Of a stretch of DNA of 64,000 nucleotides, positions 22,895 to 33,689 are shown in pieces; within the stretch, counting starts at the first letter, position 1; every line of letters starts with the position of its first letter. The notes beneath the pieces are model-generated. The model was not told the origin of the DNA, ran no database searches, and saw nothing but the letters and a program-made list of their open reading frames with translations. Both the position numbers and the translations under genes were made by a program. The stretch comes from Odontocerum albicorne (lineage: Eukaryota; Arthropoda; Insecta; Trichoptera; Odontoceridae). The stretch lies in contig OX463844.1 of NCBI GenBank assembly GCA_949825065.1, positions 33,147,414 through 33,211,413 on the forward strand, in the 5' to 3' direction.

Positions 22895-23196
22895 GGACAA
22901 TTTTATATAGCGCCGTTTAGAGAGCAAACTCTCTTCAAAGGCTCTCTATCTCGGGACTCAAACCCACTATTTTTAAACAAATCTTGTCTGGCAGCTATAC
23001 CAGCGCCCGAGTGATTTATGTATAACACTTTCCTTGTATACGCCACAACCTTGTGGGATTACTGCCATGTGGCAACTTTTTAACTCAACCAAAAATATGT
23101 TAATTAAAACATTTTTTTAATCTGGGGTTCAGCGGAAATCGAACCCAAAACCTTAGGATCAGGAGACAGGCGTCTTATAAACTAGACCTCGGAGTT
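22895..23196 (-). mobile_element. dimeric SINE (A + B), nearly complete
   Basis: Minus strand. Part A runs from 23196 to about 23035: GGTCTAGTTTATAAGACGCC, GGGTTCGATTTCCGC, then a GGTTGAGTTAAAAAG and CACATGGCAGTAATCCC stretch. It passes through TATACAAGGAAAGTG into part B: CACTCGGGCGCTGGTATAGC, TGCCAGACAAGATTTG, GTGGGTTTGAGTCCCGAG, GAGAGCCTTTGAAGAGAG, ending GGCGCTATATAAAATTG at 22897. This is the longest A+B copy and defines the B terminus. Confidence 0.7.
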
Positions 23197-23530
23197 CATT
23201 AAAAAACTTTTCATCAACAACATAGAATATTTATTACACCACAAAAAAATCAACAATATTAACGCTCCAGTCTGAAAGTTCTGGGAAAATCTAGGAAAAA
23301 AATATTTAGTCTTATCCTTGTTTTTTTTTTAGTTTGAACCATTGCGACACAAACAAAAAGAAGGAAAGTGGCCGAAAGTTTCAGCTGTAGCGGCCTAATG
23401 CGAGTGAGCCTGCTAAGTGCGCCACCACCAGTGCCTCTGTTTGTGGAAGTCATTACGGCTCTCGGAGCTTTCCTCTCCTCCTCACCCGTGCAGCCTGCTC
23501 TATTTTAAACGCAACTCCGCAAAGTAGTTT
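23197..23530. other. unassigned G+C-rich block at about 23340-23530
   Basis: Includes GAAAGTGGCCGAAAGTTTC, GCTAAGTGCGCCACCACC and a CCTCTCCTCCTCACCC stretch. A 64-codon minus-strand frame (23259-23453) reads GGALSRLTRIRPLQLKLSA followed by a hydrophobic run. I do not recognise it. Its composition and complexity differ from the surroundings, so it may be an exon or an unrecognised repeat. Confidence 0.4.
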
Positions 23531-24224
23531 CGAGCCCTCATGAAATCCCACTATATATGTATTCTGTTTTTCTTGGAATTGTTTGAAAACATACATTATT
23601 TAGAATGTACGAGAACGCACCGCTGGCTTAGAGAAATTGAAGCTTCATGTACTCGTATGTTTGAAAATGTCTATTATATTTTTCGTCGTTGGTACAATGT
23701 ATATAACAAAATTATTTTAAAATAAGTATTTTTTATTCTATTAAAAATATAACAAATTAATCTTCAATTTTTTTTAATTCGACATAACCAAATATAAAAA
23801 AACACCTATAAAACATTTCAAATGATGAATAAGTTCACGAGTCAAAAAGATTATGAAAATTATTTAACAATATACACATCTAATTACATGACACTGGGTC
23901 GTCACTTGTTAGCTGCTCACATCTCACCATATCAATTTTGTTGGTAATTAAAGGTACTTTATTTACAATACAAAAAAGTCCCGTGGCGAGTATGCACCGA
24001 AGGAATTCTAAAATATACAAAATAATTGTTTCTGTTTTTTTTGTATTATACAATAGGTGGCACATGTCATCCTAATTTGGGTGGATTGCCTGTTTAAAGA
24101 AAATACATATAATAAATAAACACCAATTTTCAAATCTTGTTTATTTTACTCGTACGTTAAACATGATTTGAAAATGGATACATGAATTTACTTTTAATTA
24201 AAGTTATATTTTATTGTTTTACAT
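23531..24224. other. no gene seen
   Basis: A+T-rich with short random frames. Confidence 0.55.
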
Positions 24225-24755
24225 ATAAACATATCATCACGTCGAATCTCTTGCGAGGTTGACAGATAAAACAGATCTCTAAATTGTTGTATCCAAGTGC
24301 ACAACTTTTACCATCTCCACATTCATACATTTCGTAATGTACGATCTACCAGTGTTCACTCTTCTTATTTTACCCTTTTTTTAAATTGGGTTCACTTAAT
24401 CCAACAACGCACACTTTGTATTACTGACTAATATGGTACTCTGTTAGTTATTGTTTCTTTCCACATCTCTAAACCATCTTAAGTGTCCTTCCTTCATCTT
24501 ACTTAAAACATTCGTGTTATCCATGCATTTATTTATGATTTCTTTTTTCCGCTTTCTTACATCCATTGTCGCCACAATTTTTCTTAGTGCACGCATCTTC
24601 ATAGCATGAATCTTATTTTTATACTTTTTCTGCCAAGTCCAAGCTTCTCTTACATACGTCAAAATGTTGTTTGGTTTCAATATTTGAGTTATTTCTTTCC
24701 TTTTCTTTTTTATTTGTTTTTTTATCCTCCACATAGAAAGGCCTTGTAACATCTT
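24225..24755 (-). pseudogene. LINE tail family copy
   Basis: The minus-strand frame at 24444-24752 reads VREAWTWQKKYKNKIHAM, KMRALRKIVATMDVRKR and SKMKEGHLRWFRDVERNNN. This is the WxWQKK...INAVEMRALR...DRxRN...LRWFGHVERMN segment of insect LINEs. Beyond its stop, degraded sequence continues to the usual 3' end near 24225. It is the copy with the longest open stretch of the family here (102 codons), but it lacks the reverse transcriptase. Confidence 0.85.
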
Positions 24756-25207
24756 ACCTATTTAGAGAAACAATTCGACGTCACCGTTATTTAGTAAGAT
24801 CAAAGGTGCAGCGGTGAAAAAAATAAACTCAAAGATTTTACTTTATGCAACAAACTGTCAAATATATATAATTTTTATTTTCTTTGCATTCTAAAACTAA
24901 ATTAATTCCCCTTCACCTATTTTGGAATCGTGTTTACCTTTCTTGCTCCGGAAATCATTCGCTACATGGCTTGGGATTCCAATCGAGATGATGTCAGTTG
25001 TGGGCCAAAGCGAATGTTACAAATGGACAGCTGATATCAGATCTTACTTTTCCGTTACCCAGATTTTTTCTACCAAGAATGCAGTCTAATTGGGCTAAAT
25101 CATTCAATATTTTTTTCGTATTGTACCCTTTACATATTTTTTTAATTATTCGGCTGGGAAACAATATTGTCTTTATGCTGTAATCAAGCCTTCGGGTTAA
25201 GAACTAC
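24756..25207. other. no gene seen
   Basis: A+T-rich 5' flank of the RTE insertion. Confidence 0.55.
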
Positions 25208-25221
25208 TGGAGGAGGCACGG
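25208..25221 (+). repeat. left copy of 14-bp direct repeat flanking the RTE element
   Basis: TGGAGGAGGCACGG, identical to 28272-28285. It is interpreted as the target-site duplication made on insertion. Confidence 0.7.
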
Positions 25222-28200
25222 TGTGTTGGGCGTGGTGTCAACAGCTCCACCCCATAAAAAGCCTACCGTTACGAAACCTAAAAGAGATATAGCCGGACTG
25301 AGATTGCACCGACCTAGCAAACGGAAAAAGGACGATGATTTGAAAATTGCTACATGGAATGTTCTTTCTTTATACCGTGCCGGAACACTGAGAATACTTT
25401 TGGATGAACTTAATAAATACAAAACTGACATAACAGCCCTTCAAGAGGTGAGGTGGATAGGAAAGGGAGTAATGGAAGAGCGCGACTGGACCATCTTTTA
25501 CAGTTGTCATGAAAAGAATCATGTATTTGGAACGGGTTTCATTGTCTCAAAGAGAGTGAAGCACCTTGTTATCGGATTTAATGCTGTGGACCATAGAATA
25601 TCGCATCTGAGAATAACTGGAAAGTTCTTTAATTACAGTATAATTAATGCTCATGCTCCTACAGAGGGGAAGAGCGACATTGAGAAGGAGGAATTCTACA
25701 GTAAGCTAGCAAAAACATACCAGGACTGTCCAAAACATGATATTAAGGTGGTAATTGGGGACTTTAATGCTAAGATCGGGAAAGAGTCGGTACATACCTC
25801 AATAACCGGAAAACATAGCCTGCATACTGTGACGAGTGATAATGGTTTAAGACTTGTTGATTTTGCAGCCTCTCACAACATGATAATAGGCAGTACATGC
25901 TTCCCACGAAAGAATATACACAAGGGAACGTGGAAAACCCCGGATGGAAGAAATGTCAATCAAATAGATCACCTCTTAATTGACGCCAGGCATAGATCCG
26001 ACTTAATGGATACACGAACATATCGCGGAGCAAATGTAGACTCTGACCATTACTTAGTAATAGCAAGGGTTCGATGTAGGATTTCCAATGCGAAAAAACG
26101 GAGGGGTACACGTTCAACCCGGATTAATACAGACCATTTAAAAGCACCAGAAACTGCAGAACAATTCAAAACATTGATCGGTTCAAGATTGGACGATGCC
26201 GACATGAATATGAACCTGGACCAGGATGATGTCAATACACACTGGGAGACTGTTAAATCTGTAGTCACCTCCACTGGTAATGAGGTTCTGGGAAATAGGC
26301 AGGCACCACTACGAGAAGAATGGTTTGATGCTGAATGCCAACATGCTACTAATGAAAAAAATGAAGCATATCTCAGGATGCAACAACGGCATCATACACG
26401 ACAAGCTGTGCTGGAGTATAAAGAGTTAAGGAGGAAAGAGAAGAAATTGCACAGAAAGAAGAAGCGTGTATACCTGGAAAACCAAATAAAGGAGGCAGAA
26501 CTGTCGCATTCACAGAATAACACCAGACTTTTCTATCGTAAAATCAACAACCAACGGAAAGAGTTCAAGCCTAGAACAACTATGTGTTATGATGGTCGGG
26601 GAAATATTTTAAACGACAGGCAAAAGGTTCTGGATCGATGGGTGGAATACTTCGACGTCCTTTTGAATGGTAACCAACATGGAGCAACAAGCGGGAACCA
26701 ACAAGTAGAATACGACACCACTGATGTTGATGATAATGAGCCATCCCCAACCTTGGCTGAGATTTCAATTGCCATAAAGAATCTCCATAATAACAAAGCA
26801 CCTGGATGTGATAATCTACCCGCTGAGGTGTTCAAGCATGGTGGCGAGGCTCTCCACAATCATATTCACAAAATCATCTGTGACATCTGGCGCTACGAAA
26901 TACTACCAAATGAGTGGAATTGTGGTATAATATGTCCCCTGCTCAAAAAAGGAGACCCCATGAGTTGCTCCAATTATAGGGGTATCACCCTTTTAAATAT
27001 AGCATATAAAATACTCTCAAACATTCTTTGTAATAGATTGCAGAAATACTCCGAATGCATAATTGGAAAATACCAAACTGGATTTCGTAGGGGAAGGTCA
27101 ACAATAGATCAAATGTTTTCACTTAGACATATATTGGAAAAGACTGTAGAGTTCAACATTGATACATACCACCTCTTCATAGACTTTAAGGCTGCCTACG
27201 ACACGGTCAATAGGACAAAACTCTATGAAGCTATGGCTGAATTTAATATTCCTGTCAAAATCATTAACCTAGTCAGGCTTACAATGTCCAACGTTGAGTG
27301 CCGTGTCAGAGTGCAAGGGGATCTGTCTGAACCTCTTAAAACATTTAATGGACTTAGACAAGGAGATGCTTTGGCGTGTACGCTGTTTAATATGGCTTTG
27401 GAAAAGGCCATTAGGGATAGCGGCATACAAACAACAGGCCATATATTCAGTGAATCTGTGCAGCTCCTGGCTTATGCAGATGACATTGACATCATAGCGA
27501 GGTCGGAACATGAACTTATAAATGCCTTCCGAGCACTAGCAGCATCAGCAAAAAACCTAGGCTTAGTAGTCAGTGAGACCAAAACAAAATATATGCCCGT
27601 AAATGGACGCCAAAACCCAATAAGTCTACAAATAGACAACTTTACCTTCCAAACCGTTTCTGAATTTGTGTATCTCGGTACCATGGTGACAAGTAAGAAC
27701 GATGTTTCCACTGAAATAAATCGAAGATTAATAGCTGCAAACCGATGCTATTTTGGACTGCAGAGGTACATGAAATCACGACATCTCTCTAGAAAAACCA
27801 AAACTCTACTTTATAAAACACTCATCCGACCTGTGCTCACCTATGGCTCAGAATGTTGGACTCTAAGTAGAGTGGACATGAGGGCTCTGGGGACATTTGA
27901 GAGGAAGATTCTGCGCAAAATATATGGCCCCATTTGCAATAACGGAGAATGGCGTATCAGGTATAATCAGGAGCTGTACGGTCTGTATGGAGACCCTACC
28001 ATAACACAGGAGATTTTAATTGGGAGACTCAGGTGGGCTGGACACGTGCAGCGAATGAGTGAGGAGGACATTCCGAGAGGGCTCTTGAATGGCACACCGG
28101 GGGGTCGAAGAAGGCCAGGAAGGCCGAAGCTTCGATGGCTGGATGGTGTCAATAGGGATGCGCAGCTCATTGGCATCCAGAACTGGCGAACAGCAGCACA

Positions 28201-28271
28201 GGACCGCCAGTCATGGAGGCGTGCTTTAAAGGAGGCCAAGACCCGACCTGGGTTGTAGAGCCACTGTTGAT
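25222..28271 (+). mobile_element. RTE-type non-LTR retrotransposon, coding region intact
   Basis: About 3.05 kb between exact 14-bp direct repeats. It has one long frame followed by an extremely short 3' untranslated end (13 nt after the stop at 28256-28258), a known habit of RTE elements. No poly(A) is present. The left boundary falls immediately before the frame, without an upstream ATG, so the copy seems slightly 5'-truncated, as is usual for target-primed reverse transcription. The absence of stops and the perfect flanking repeat suggest a recent insertion. Confidence 0.85.
25223..28258 (+). CDS. RTE endonuclease / reverse transcriptase polyprotein
   Basis: 1011 codons from a GTG at 25223. 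The frame is open from 25184 but has no ATG before residue 83, inside the endonuclease, so the true start was probably lost by truncation. Order of domains: basic N-terminus; APE-type endonuclease, residues about 42-280, with ATWNV (N46), LQEVRW (E75), IGDFNAKIG (D180, N182) and SDH (D275, H276); a basic coiled segment about 370-440; reverse transcriptase about 500-790, with FRRGRSTIDQ, LFIDFKAAYDTV (catalytic D654), LRQGDALACTLFN and AYADDIDII (D753, D754); then LTYGSECWTL, AGHVQRMSEEDIPRG and GGRRRPGRPKLRWLDGV near the C-terminus. All catalytic residues are present. In the cell it nicks DNA and copies its own RNA at the nick. Database annotations often call such frames 'craniofacial development protein 2-like'; that is a mislabel of the endonuclease. 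Confidence 0.93.
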   Translation: MLGVVSTAPPHKKPTVTKPKRDIAGLRLHRPSKRKKDDDLKIATWNVLSLYRAGTLRILLDELNKYKTDITALQEVRWIGKGVMEERDWTIFYSCHEKNHVFGTGFIVSKRVKHLVIGFNAVDHRISHLRITGKFFNYSIINAHAPTEGKSDIEKEEFYSKLAKTYQDCPKHDIKVVIGDFNAKIGKESVHTSITGKHSLHTVTSDNGLRLVDFAASHNMIIGSTCFPRKNIHKGTWKTPDGRNVNQIDHLLIDARHRSDLMDTRTYRGANVDSDHYLVIARVRCRISNAKKRRGTRSTRINTDHLKAPETAEQFKTLIGSRLDDADMNMNLDQDDVNTHWETVKSVVTSTGNEVLGNRQAPLREEWFDAECQHATNEKNEAYLRMQQRHHTRQAVLEYKELRRKEKKLHRKKKRVYLENQIKEAELSHSQNNTRLFYRKINNQRKEFKPRTTMCYDGRGNILNDRQKVLDRWVEYFDVLLNGNQHGATSGNQQVEYDTTDVDDNEPSPTLAEISIAIKNLHNNKAPGCDNLPAEVFKHGGEALHNHIHKIICDIWRYEILPNEWNCGIICPLLKKGDPMSCSNYRGITLLNIAYKILSNILCNRLQKYSECIIGKYQTGFRRGRSTIDQMFSLRHILEKTVEFNIDTYHLFIDFKAAYDTVNRTKLYEAMAEFNIPVKIINLVRLTMSNVECRVRVQGDLSEPLKTFNGLRQGDALACTLFNMALEKAIRDSGIQTTGHIFSESVQLLAYADDIDIIARSEHELINAFRALAASAKNLGLVVSETKTKYMPVNGRQNPISLQIDNFTFQTVSEFVYLGTMVTSKNDVSTEINRRLIAANRCYFGLQRYMKSRHLSRKTKTLLYKTLIRPVLTYGSECWTLSRVDMRALGTFERKILRKIYGPICNNGEWRIRYNQELYGLYGDPTITQEILIGRLRWAGHVQRMSEEDIPRGLLNGTPGGRRRPGRPKLRWLDGVNRDAQLIGIQNWRTAAQDRQSWRRALKEAKTRPGL

Positions 28272-28285
28272 TGGAGGAGGCACGG
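28272..28285 (+). repeat. right copy of the RTE flanking repeat
   Basis: TGGAGGAGGCACGG, identical to 25208-25221. The GGA-rich content means that a simple-repeat tail of the element is a possible alternative, but the non-repetitive CACGG end also matches. Confidence 0.7.
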
Positions 28286-28289
28286 AACG

Positions 28290-28495
28290 CGTGGTTTGTC
28301 ATTGCTCACATAGGTAACACTACCGTTCGTAAACAGGCAAAATGTATTAGGCGCGTACCAGTATTGATACCAGATGAAATATTTTACCAGACTTGGACCG
28401 ATTTTTTGGATACCATCGGGAATCGAATCCAAAACCCCTGAGTTAAATTCTAGATAGGAACTAGCAGACAAGCGTTGTCTACGTGCATATATGGG
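28290..28495 (-). mobile_element. tRNA-related SINE, other tail type
   Basis: The minus-strand head GTAGACAACGCTTGTCTGC with box B-like GGATTCGATTCCCGATGG resembles the family A head. The body that follows (CCAAGTCTGGTAAAATATTT, CTGGTATCAATACTGG) is different. It lies directly beside the 3' flank of the RTE element. Single copy in the window. Confidence 0.45.
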
Positions 28496-29559
28496 AACTA
28501 GCAGCCACTATTATATCTACGGCAATAACCATACTATAGACCAAATCGTCAAAAACTTTACCGCACACCGTTTTCCTGAGGCATTTGAGGCCATCAATTT
28601 TTCACTAGAGACGCAGTGAAATTATTTGCTAACTTGCCTAAAATACTTCAGTTATTTAGATTACATCTTGGCGAGCTTTTTGTCTTATATTAATGTCTTC
28701 CAATCCAACGGAGCAGTATTAAAAATCCTTAATATTTGTTAAGATTATTACTTTGAAAACTCGAAAGCTCCGTTTGGGAGTCAAGTATTGTATCAACTAG
28801 GCTATGGAAGTAGTCATGTTGATGATGGTGACTTTCAACAAGTAACGAATACAAACGATACGAAACATTTCAATGAAATTTGAGGTGAATACAATAGAAC
28901 AGGGTGGCGGGAATGCAGCGTGTTTGAACAGGTGTGCTCTCCCACCGGACCTGGCATACTTGTCATTTCAACCCATTTTCCCGTCCAAACACAGCTTATC
29001 ACCTCACTGCTACAACTCAGAGAATAATGTGCTTTGTGGCCTCTCTGTTGTCATGTTTATCTTTTTAATTTCCATTCGTTACTTATTTTACATTCATCCT
29101 CAGTTTAATGTGTATGCTAATGTTCATTTGCATTATCTAGAATCTTAACATTTATATTTTAATGAATAAAATAAAGTAGGAAGGAAAAAACCAAATAATG
29201 TAAGTTTTTTCTTCCAAATACACTATTAAGTCAGTGTCTTATTTAAAAGGAAGTTTTGAAATATTAATAATAAGAAGAAAAAAACGTTTATGGAGTGCCT
29301 TAATGATGTCTCGTGTTAAGAAACGTATTCAACTTTCCTTTGAAAGCTTTGCAGATTATTATCCTCAGTGCATAACTCGACACGTAGACTATTCCACTGA
29401 ACAGTTCTAGCGACACAGAAAGCCCTATTGTAAAATTGACTTATAAACCCTGTTTATCGCGATAAACCAGTTCGTCTGAGATTTCTATGATACGCCTTTA
29501 TCGCAAAGTGGAAAGTTTTTACCCATGGCTCGATCCGATATTTACAATAGGTATACTTG
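28496..29559. other. no gene seen
   Basis: Mixed composition. A 91-codon frame at 28873-29148 (GGGNAACLNRCALPPDLAYL, then a hydrophobic stretch) has a moderately G+C-rich start but no recognisable domain. Confidence 0.5.
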
Positions 29560-29745
29560 GGTATTGCCCTTAAGTGTTTGAAAAGATCAACGTACCTTTC
29601 TACACATATACAAATTGCTAACAGAAAAAAATACTTCCGTAAAATTTTATTTATGCTATAGTGAATTCAGATTGTTGTCGTTGTCATATTCATGAACTGA
29701 GCTATTAAGAGCTCCATCTCTCGTACACGGAATGGCCTTGTTTTA
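29560..29745 (+). repeat. dispersed repeat, copy 2
   Basis: Pairs with 11745-12000: GTTTGAAAAGATCAACGTAC, ACATATACAAATTGCTAACA and TGAGCTATTAA are shared with modest divergence. Identity unknown. Confidence 0.55.
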
Positions 29746-29890
29746 TTACTTTTCTGATATCGATATCTTCCATATATCGATGGATAAATTTCTCTAATTT
29801 ATCTAGAAGAATCGTAAATCCAGAGTTAAGAATTATAGCCAGGCGCCATTTACCTGACTTCCTTAAGACCACGAGGTAAAATTTGGTAAT

Positions 29891-29937
29891 AAAGTTCTTC
29901 CGTGTCTCATGATACTTATGAGATACGGAAGAACTTT
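29891..29937. repeat. hairpin, 20-nt arms
   Basis: AAAGTTCTTCCGTGTCTCAT pairs with ATGAGATACGGAAGAACTTT (one mismatch) around a 7-nt loop. Possible small inverted-repeat or transcribed hairpin. Confidence 0.85.
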
Positions 29938-31577
29938 ACGTTAAAATAATAAAGTTCACATTCTAAAATCAACTATTTTTTGCATCTCCTAGTTTTTGAA
30001 TATGTGATAAGTTACTTAGTGCGGTTAGCTTTGATACTTTTATTTCATTGATGTACACTATACAATGTTACGTAATTTTCAGATATAATTTGATATAAAA
30101 TATAACGATCTCCCATTACAGTTCACGAAATATAAACTACCCTCAACCACCATGTAATATATAAGGAGAACTACTAACATACATTTAATATTACCCCAAT
30201 AAATCAAGACGACGCACCTTCCTCCACATGTGATACAAGAAAAATGATTTAAAAGCCTGATATATTTCTTATAACATATCAAATAATTCAGAGGTATCGT
30301 ATCTCCTCTGCCGAATGTATCAAAGATAGACTCTTTTTTTTATTTTACGGTGCAATATATCTTGTATATCTCGTATGCTAATCTCGACCGAGATGGAATT
30401 TCATACCACTTGGAGCTCTTGGGACTTTTGCGATTATCCCGTTTTATCGTCCATGAAAGGGTATTTTTGCCTACGCGCTACACTTTTACTTTGGGCGCCC
30501 AAAGCGGTCACGGCATCGTTTGCTTTCAGTATCTTCCCATCGTCTGCTCTTTTTGGAAAAGTTACTACCGCTTGTTAGAAATTCGTTCTTCGCAGATTTG
30601 AAGAAAAGTATAATAGTGTCGTAAATAAAGGGGTTTTATGGACGTTGCGATGTTCTTTATGAATATCATTTGATCTCTCTTTTGAATTTGAGGCGGGTGG
30701 AAATCCTAATAAGGGAATAAGAAAAGGTGTTAAGGAATGGAAATATATCGGTACAGCCGACATGGCCTATTCTCTCTGCTTTTTGTCAGAACCCAACGGG
30801 AGGGGGTGAGGATGTGCTTTAGGACTTTGCGGGATATAAAACCATTGAAAAGCTCGATTTCAAAATGTGAGGTGAAAGGATAAAGAGAATTATTGTGGTT
30901 ATTTAAGGCATTCTGAAATAAGAATTCCATCCCACTAATCTTCTCGTTAAAGCTAGGCTATGCCCAGTACTTAAAAACCTTTTCTTTTCTTTCGTCATCT
31001 CTGATATACATATATCTTGGTTTCTACCTTGAAAATAAACTCGCATTTGCCGGAAAAGGGAAGATGAATGTTTTGAGGTTTTTCAAGTTTTCGAGAGTTA
31101 AAATTATCGCGTTTTATTGATTCTTTTTACGTTGTTTCTGGCTCGCATATATATTTAATTTTTAATTAATATTTATTTATTTCACACTTGAATCCAAATT
31201 AGTATGCCGGATTTATAGGTTTTAAGTAATTTCTTCCAACCAATCTGCTTTTGTTTCATCTTTTTTATTAGTATTCATGCCCGTATTTTTGACATAGTGG
31301 GTTAAAACAATATTTAAGAAAAACTAACTGAAAATAAATTGTACACATAAATCTCAAGGAAAATGAGATAAAAATGGAATATTTTGAGATTTTTTTATAA
31401 TAAATAATCTTAATAAGTGTTTTATTTATTTTATTAAAAATATGTATTAACTTGACACCACAAAGTCAAACAAATGTCTTTTTTAAGATTTAAGAAATAT
31501 TTTGTGATATTTAGAAATAACTTGGCTGCAGCCTGTATTCAGTTACAAGGCTTATTACATACTACTATTAAGTTGTC
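29938..31577. other. no gene; unassigned complex stretch 30350-30950
   Basis: The 30350-30950 part has higher complexity (GGGCGCCCAAAGCGGTCACG, GAACCCAACGGGAGGGGGTG) and frames of 62-83 codons on both strands, none recognised. Elsewhere it is A+T-rich. Confidence 0.45.
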
Positions 31578-31692
31578 AAATGCTTGTATTGGCATAGTAT
31601 CAGCAAGTTCTTAAATGCTTATATTGGCATAGTATCAGCAAGTTCTTAAATGCTTATTGGCATAGTTTCAACAAGTTCTTAAATGCTTATTG
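31578..31692 (+). repeat. tandem repeat, 33-35 bp x about 3.3
   Basis: Units begin AAATGCTT at 31578, 31613, 31648 and 31681 and contain ATTGGCATAGTATCAGCAAG, then TTCTT. The first three are nearly identical. Confidence 0.9.
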
Positions 31693-32449
31693 TCTGTGGG
31701 AATGTTTAACTTCACATCATATTAACTATTGGATTGTACTATACAATAGTACAGAAGTGTCTTATTGGTATTTCAACTTTGTATATTTTAGAAATTTGTC
31801 TGAGAGGCCAAATACGTTAAGATCTCTGTAATCTTCGTTATCATTTCCAATTGAATCAATAAGACGGGGATTTTCATAGGACTGTTGCTTCAGATTGCTT
31901 CGTGATCCGAATAACGTTCTTTTAAGATTAAGACAAATGAATCTTGCAGACAGTATCAGTAATTTTTATAAAAAGCACTTTTTGTATGTGATATATTAAG
32001 TTGCAATAACATATGCTGCCTATCTCTTTTTCACTTACCACAAGTGTAATCTTATGGAATATAAAGCTACAATATAAATACAGAAAAGTGTCCGCCAAGG
32101 CAATATGCTGAAAAAATATGTTACAAACTTTAAATATTTTGCAGAAAAAATCTTAGAAAATTATGTCACAATGACTAAAAATTACCTGTATAGGTATATC
32201 AAATTATTGTAAAATTTCATTAAAAGGGAATATCCTTTCACAATGTAATTTAAGTCAATTTGCAGTTATTTATTTTCATTATATTGGTTGCAGTTATTTA
32301 TCTTAATTAAAAATGGCACATCTTGCGAGCTTATGCTACACATTATTTTTTTTCAACCAACCAACTCATATTGGAAACATTCAATTGTTTTAATTCATGA
32401 TACACTTTGCAAAATAAAATCATTTGAATTTAAGTAAAATAAACTGATG
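31693..32449. other. no gene seen
   Basis: A+T-rich, nothing recognised. Confidence 0.55.
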
Positions 32450-33180
32450 AATTACTAGTCGATCAATGATGGTAAAACTACAGGAAAGGAATAAGTACAC
32501 GGATAAAGAAGGGAAACAAAGGAAAATTAGGATGAAAGGACAATCTGAGTAAAAAAGTATTTTTTTACTTCTATCTTTAAAGCAAATAAGGTTGGTGCAC
32601 ATCTGATTAATCTTGGAAGTACTTTCTACAGTCATGCCTAGTATACTGCAAATGAGGCGTGGCGTGTTGGTATGCAAATGAGTCTTTTATCGCTTAATCG
32701 AAGAGAATATCCGCGTTTTCAACAAAACTGGAATTGTTAAGCACGCTAAATAATGACGACAGAGCGTGAAGTTTCTTTCGCTGCCTGAATCTAAGCCATT
32801 GAAGTCTGTTTAATTTGAATCGTATGTAAAGGAATTTTAGATTATCTCCAACTTATCCAACATTTTATTGGCTTTCATATAAAATACGTCACGATAATCA
32901 ACTAATGCAAGCATAAGACATTGGGACAGTAGGAATCGACTGAAAACAGGCAGAAAATGACTCATCCTATTAAGAGAATATAGAGCCAAAAATCTTGTGA
33001 CAACTCGGAGATATTATTACGCCAACTCAAATTTTTATCAAAAATTATTCCCAAATTTTTGACATGTGATGAATGCAGAATCACAGAATTATCTATATCA
33101 ATAGAGGAAAAATGTCAATTTTTTAATAGGATACGTCAATGGCCTACCACAATTGATTGTAATATCGTACTCTACACCAC
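32450..33180 (-). pseudogene. jockey-like LINE, region after reverse transcriptase
   Basis: Minus-strand frames give LALYSLNRMSHFLPVFSRFL, then LSQCLMLALVDYRDVFYMKA, NKMLDKLEII and TNTPRLICSI. This fits the segment of jockey-type proteins after the catalytic core (LYxLRRxSxxLPxxxR ... LVxPxxDYxDVVY ... KLQRxQN ... TPxYL). Stops are frequent, and no YADD or FADD motif remains. Confidence 0.7.
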
Positions 33181-33224
33181 AATTCTGTCAAAAATATAGT
33201 AAAATAATTGTATCCAAAATGAAA

Positions 33225-33330
33225 AAAATCTGAAAGGCCTGGAAATAAAACCAGTATAGAGACCGTCGAAAATCGAATCCAGAAGGATTAAACACTAAGC
33301 AAGTATGATAACTACGGCGCTGGCAACATT
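33225..33330 (-). mobile_element. SINE family C-like fragment
   Basis: Minus strand: CGCCGTAGTTATCATACTTG, box B-like TGGATTCGATTTTCGACGG, then CTGGTTTTATTTCCAGGCC. Similar in layout to the C copies at 22.8 and 46.0 kb but diverged. Confidence 0.45.
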
Positions 33331-33689
33331 TTTTAAAGTGCCTTATATTATCTTATGCGTTGATTAGTGGATCAAGTTTCATTAGTGTTCTTCAACAAAA
33401 TGATTATTGAAATACCTAAATGTTATGTATTATATATTATAATTAAACATTATTAATTACCGCGGCACGACATTCATGGCTCAGGCTCATTTTGTGAACC
33501 GCCAGTCTGCCCATTATAGTCCGTTTATAATGAATGATAAATTTTTGAAACTTGGAAACATTTCAGAGAAATATTCAACACTTATATTCGATTTTTTTTC
33601 TCTAATAAATAAATGAGAATTTGTAATAATTTCGTAACTCGTTTTCAAACTGTTTCGACCAGTCTTTATTATGATAATCTTAAAATTGT
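33331..33689. other. no gene seen
   Basis: A+T-rich apart from a short G+C-rich bit at 33460-33520. Confidence 0.5.
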
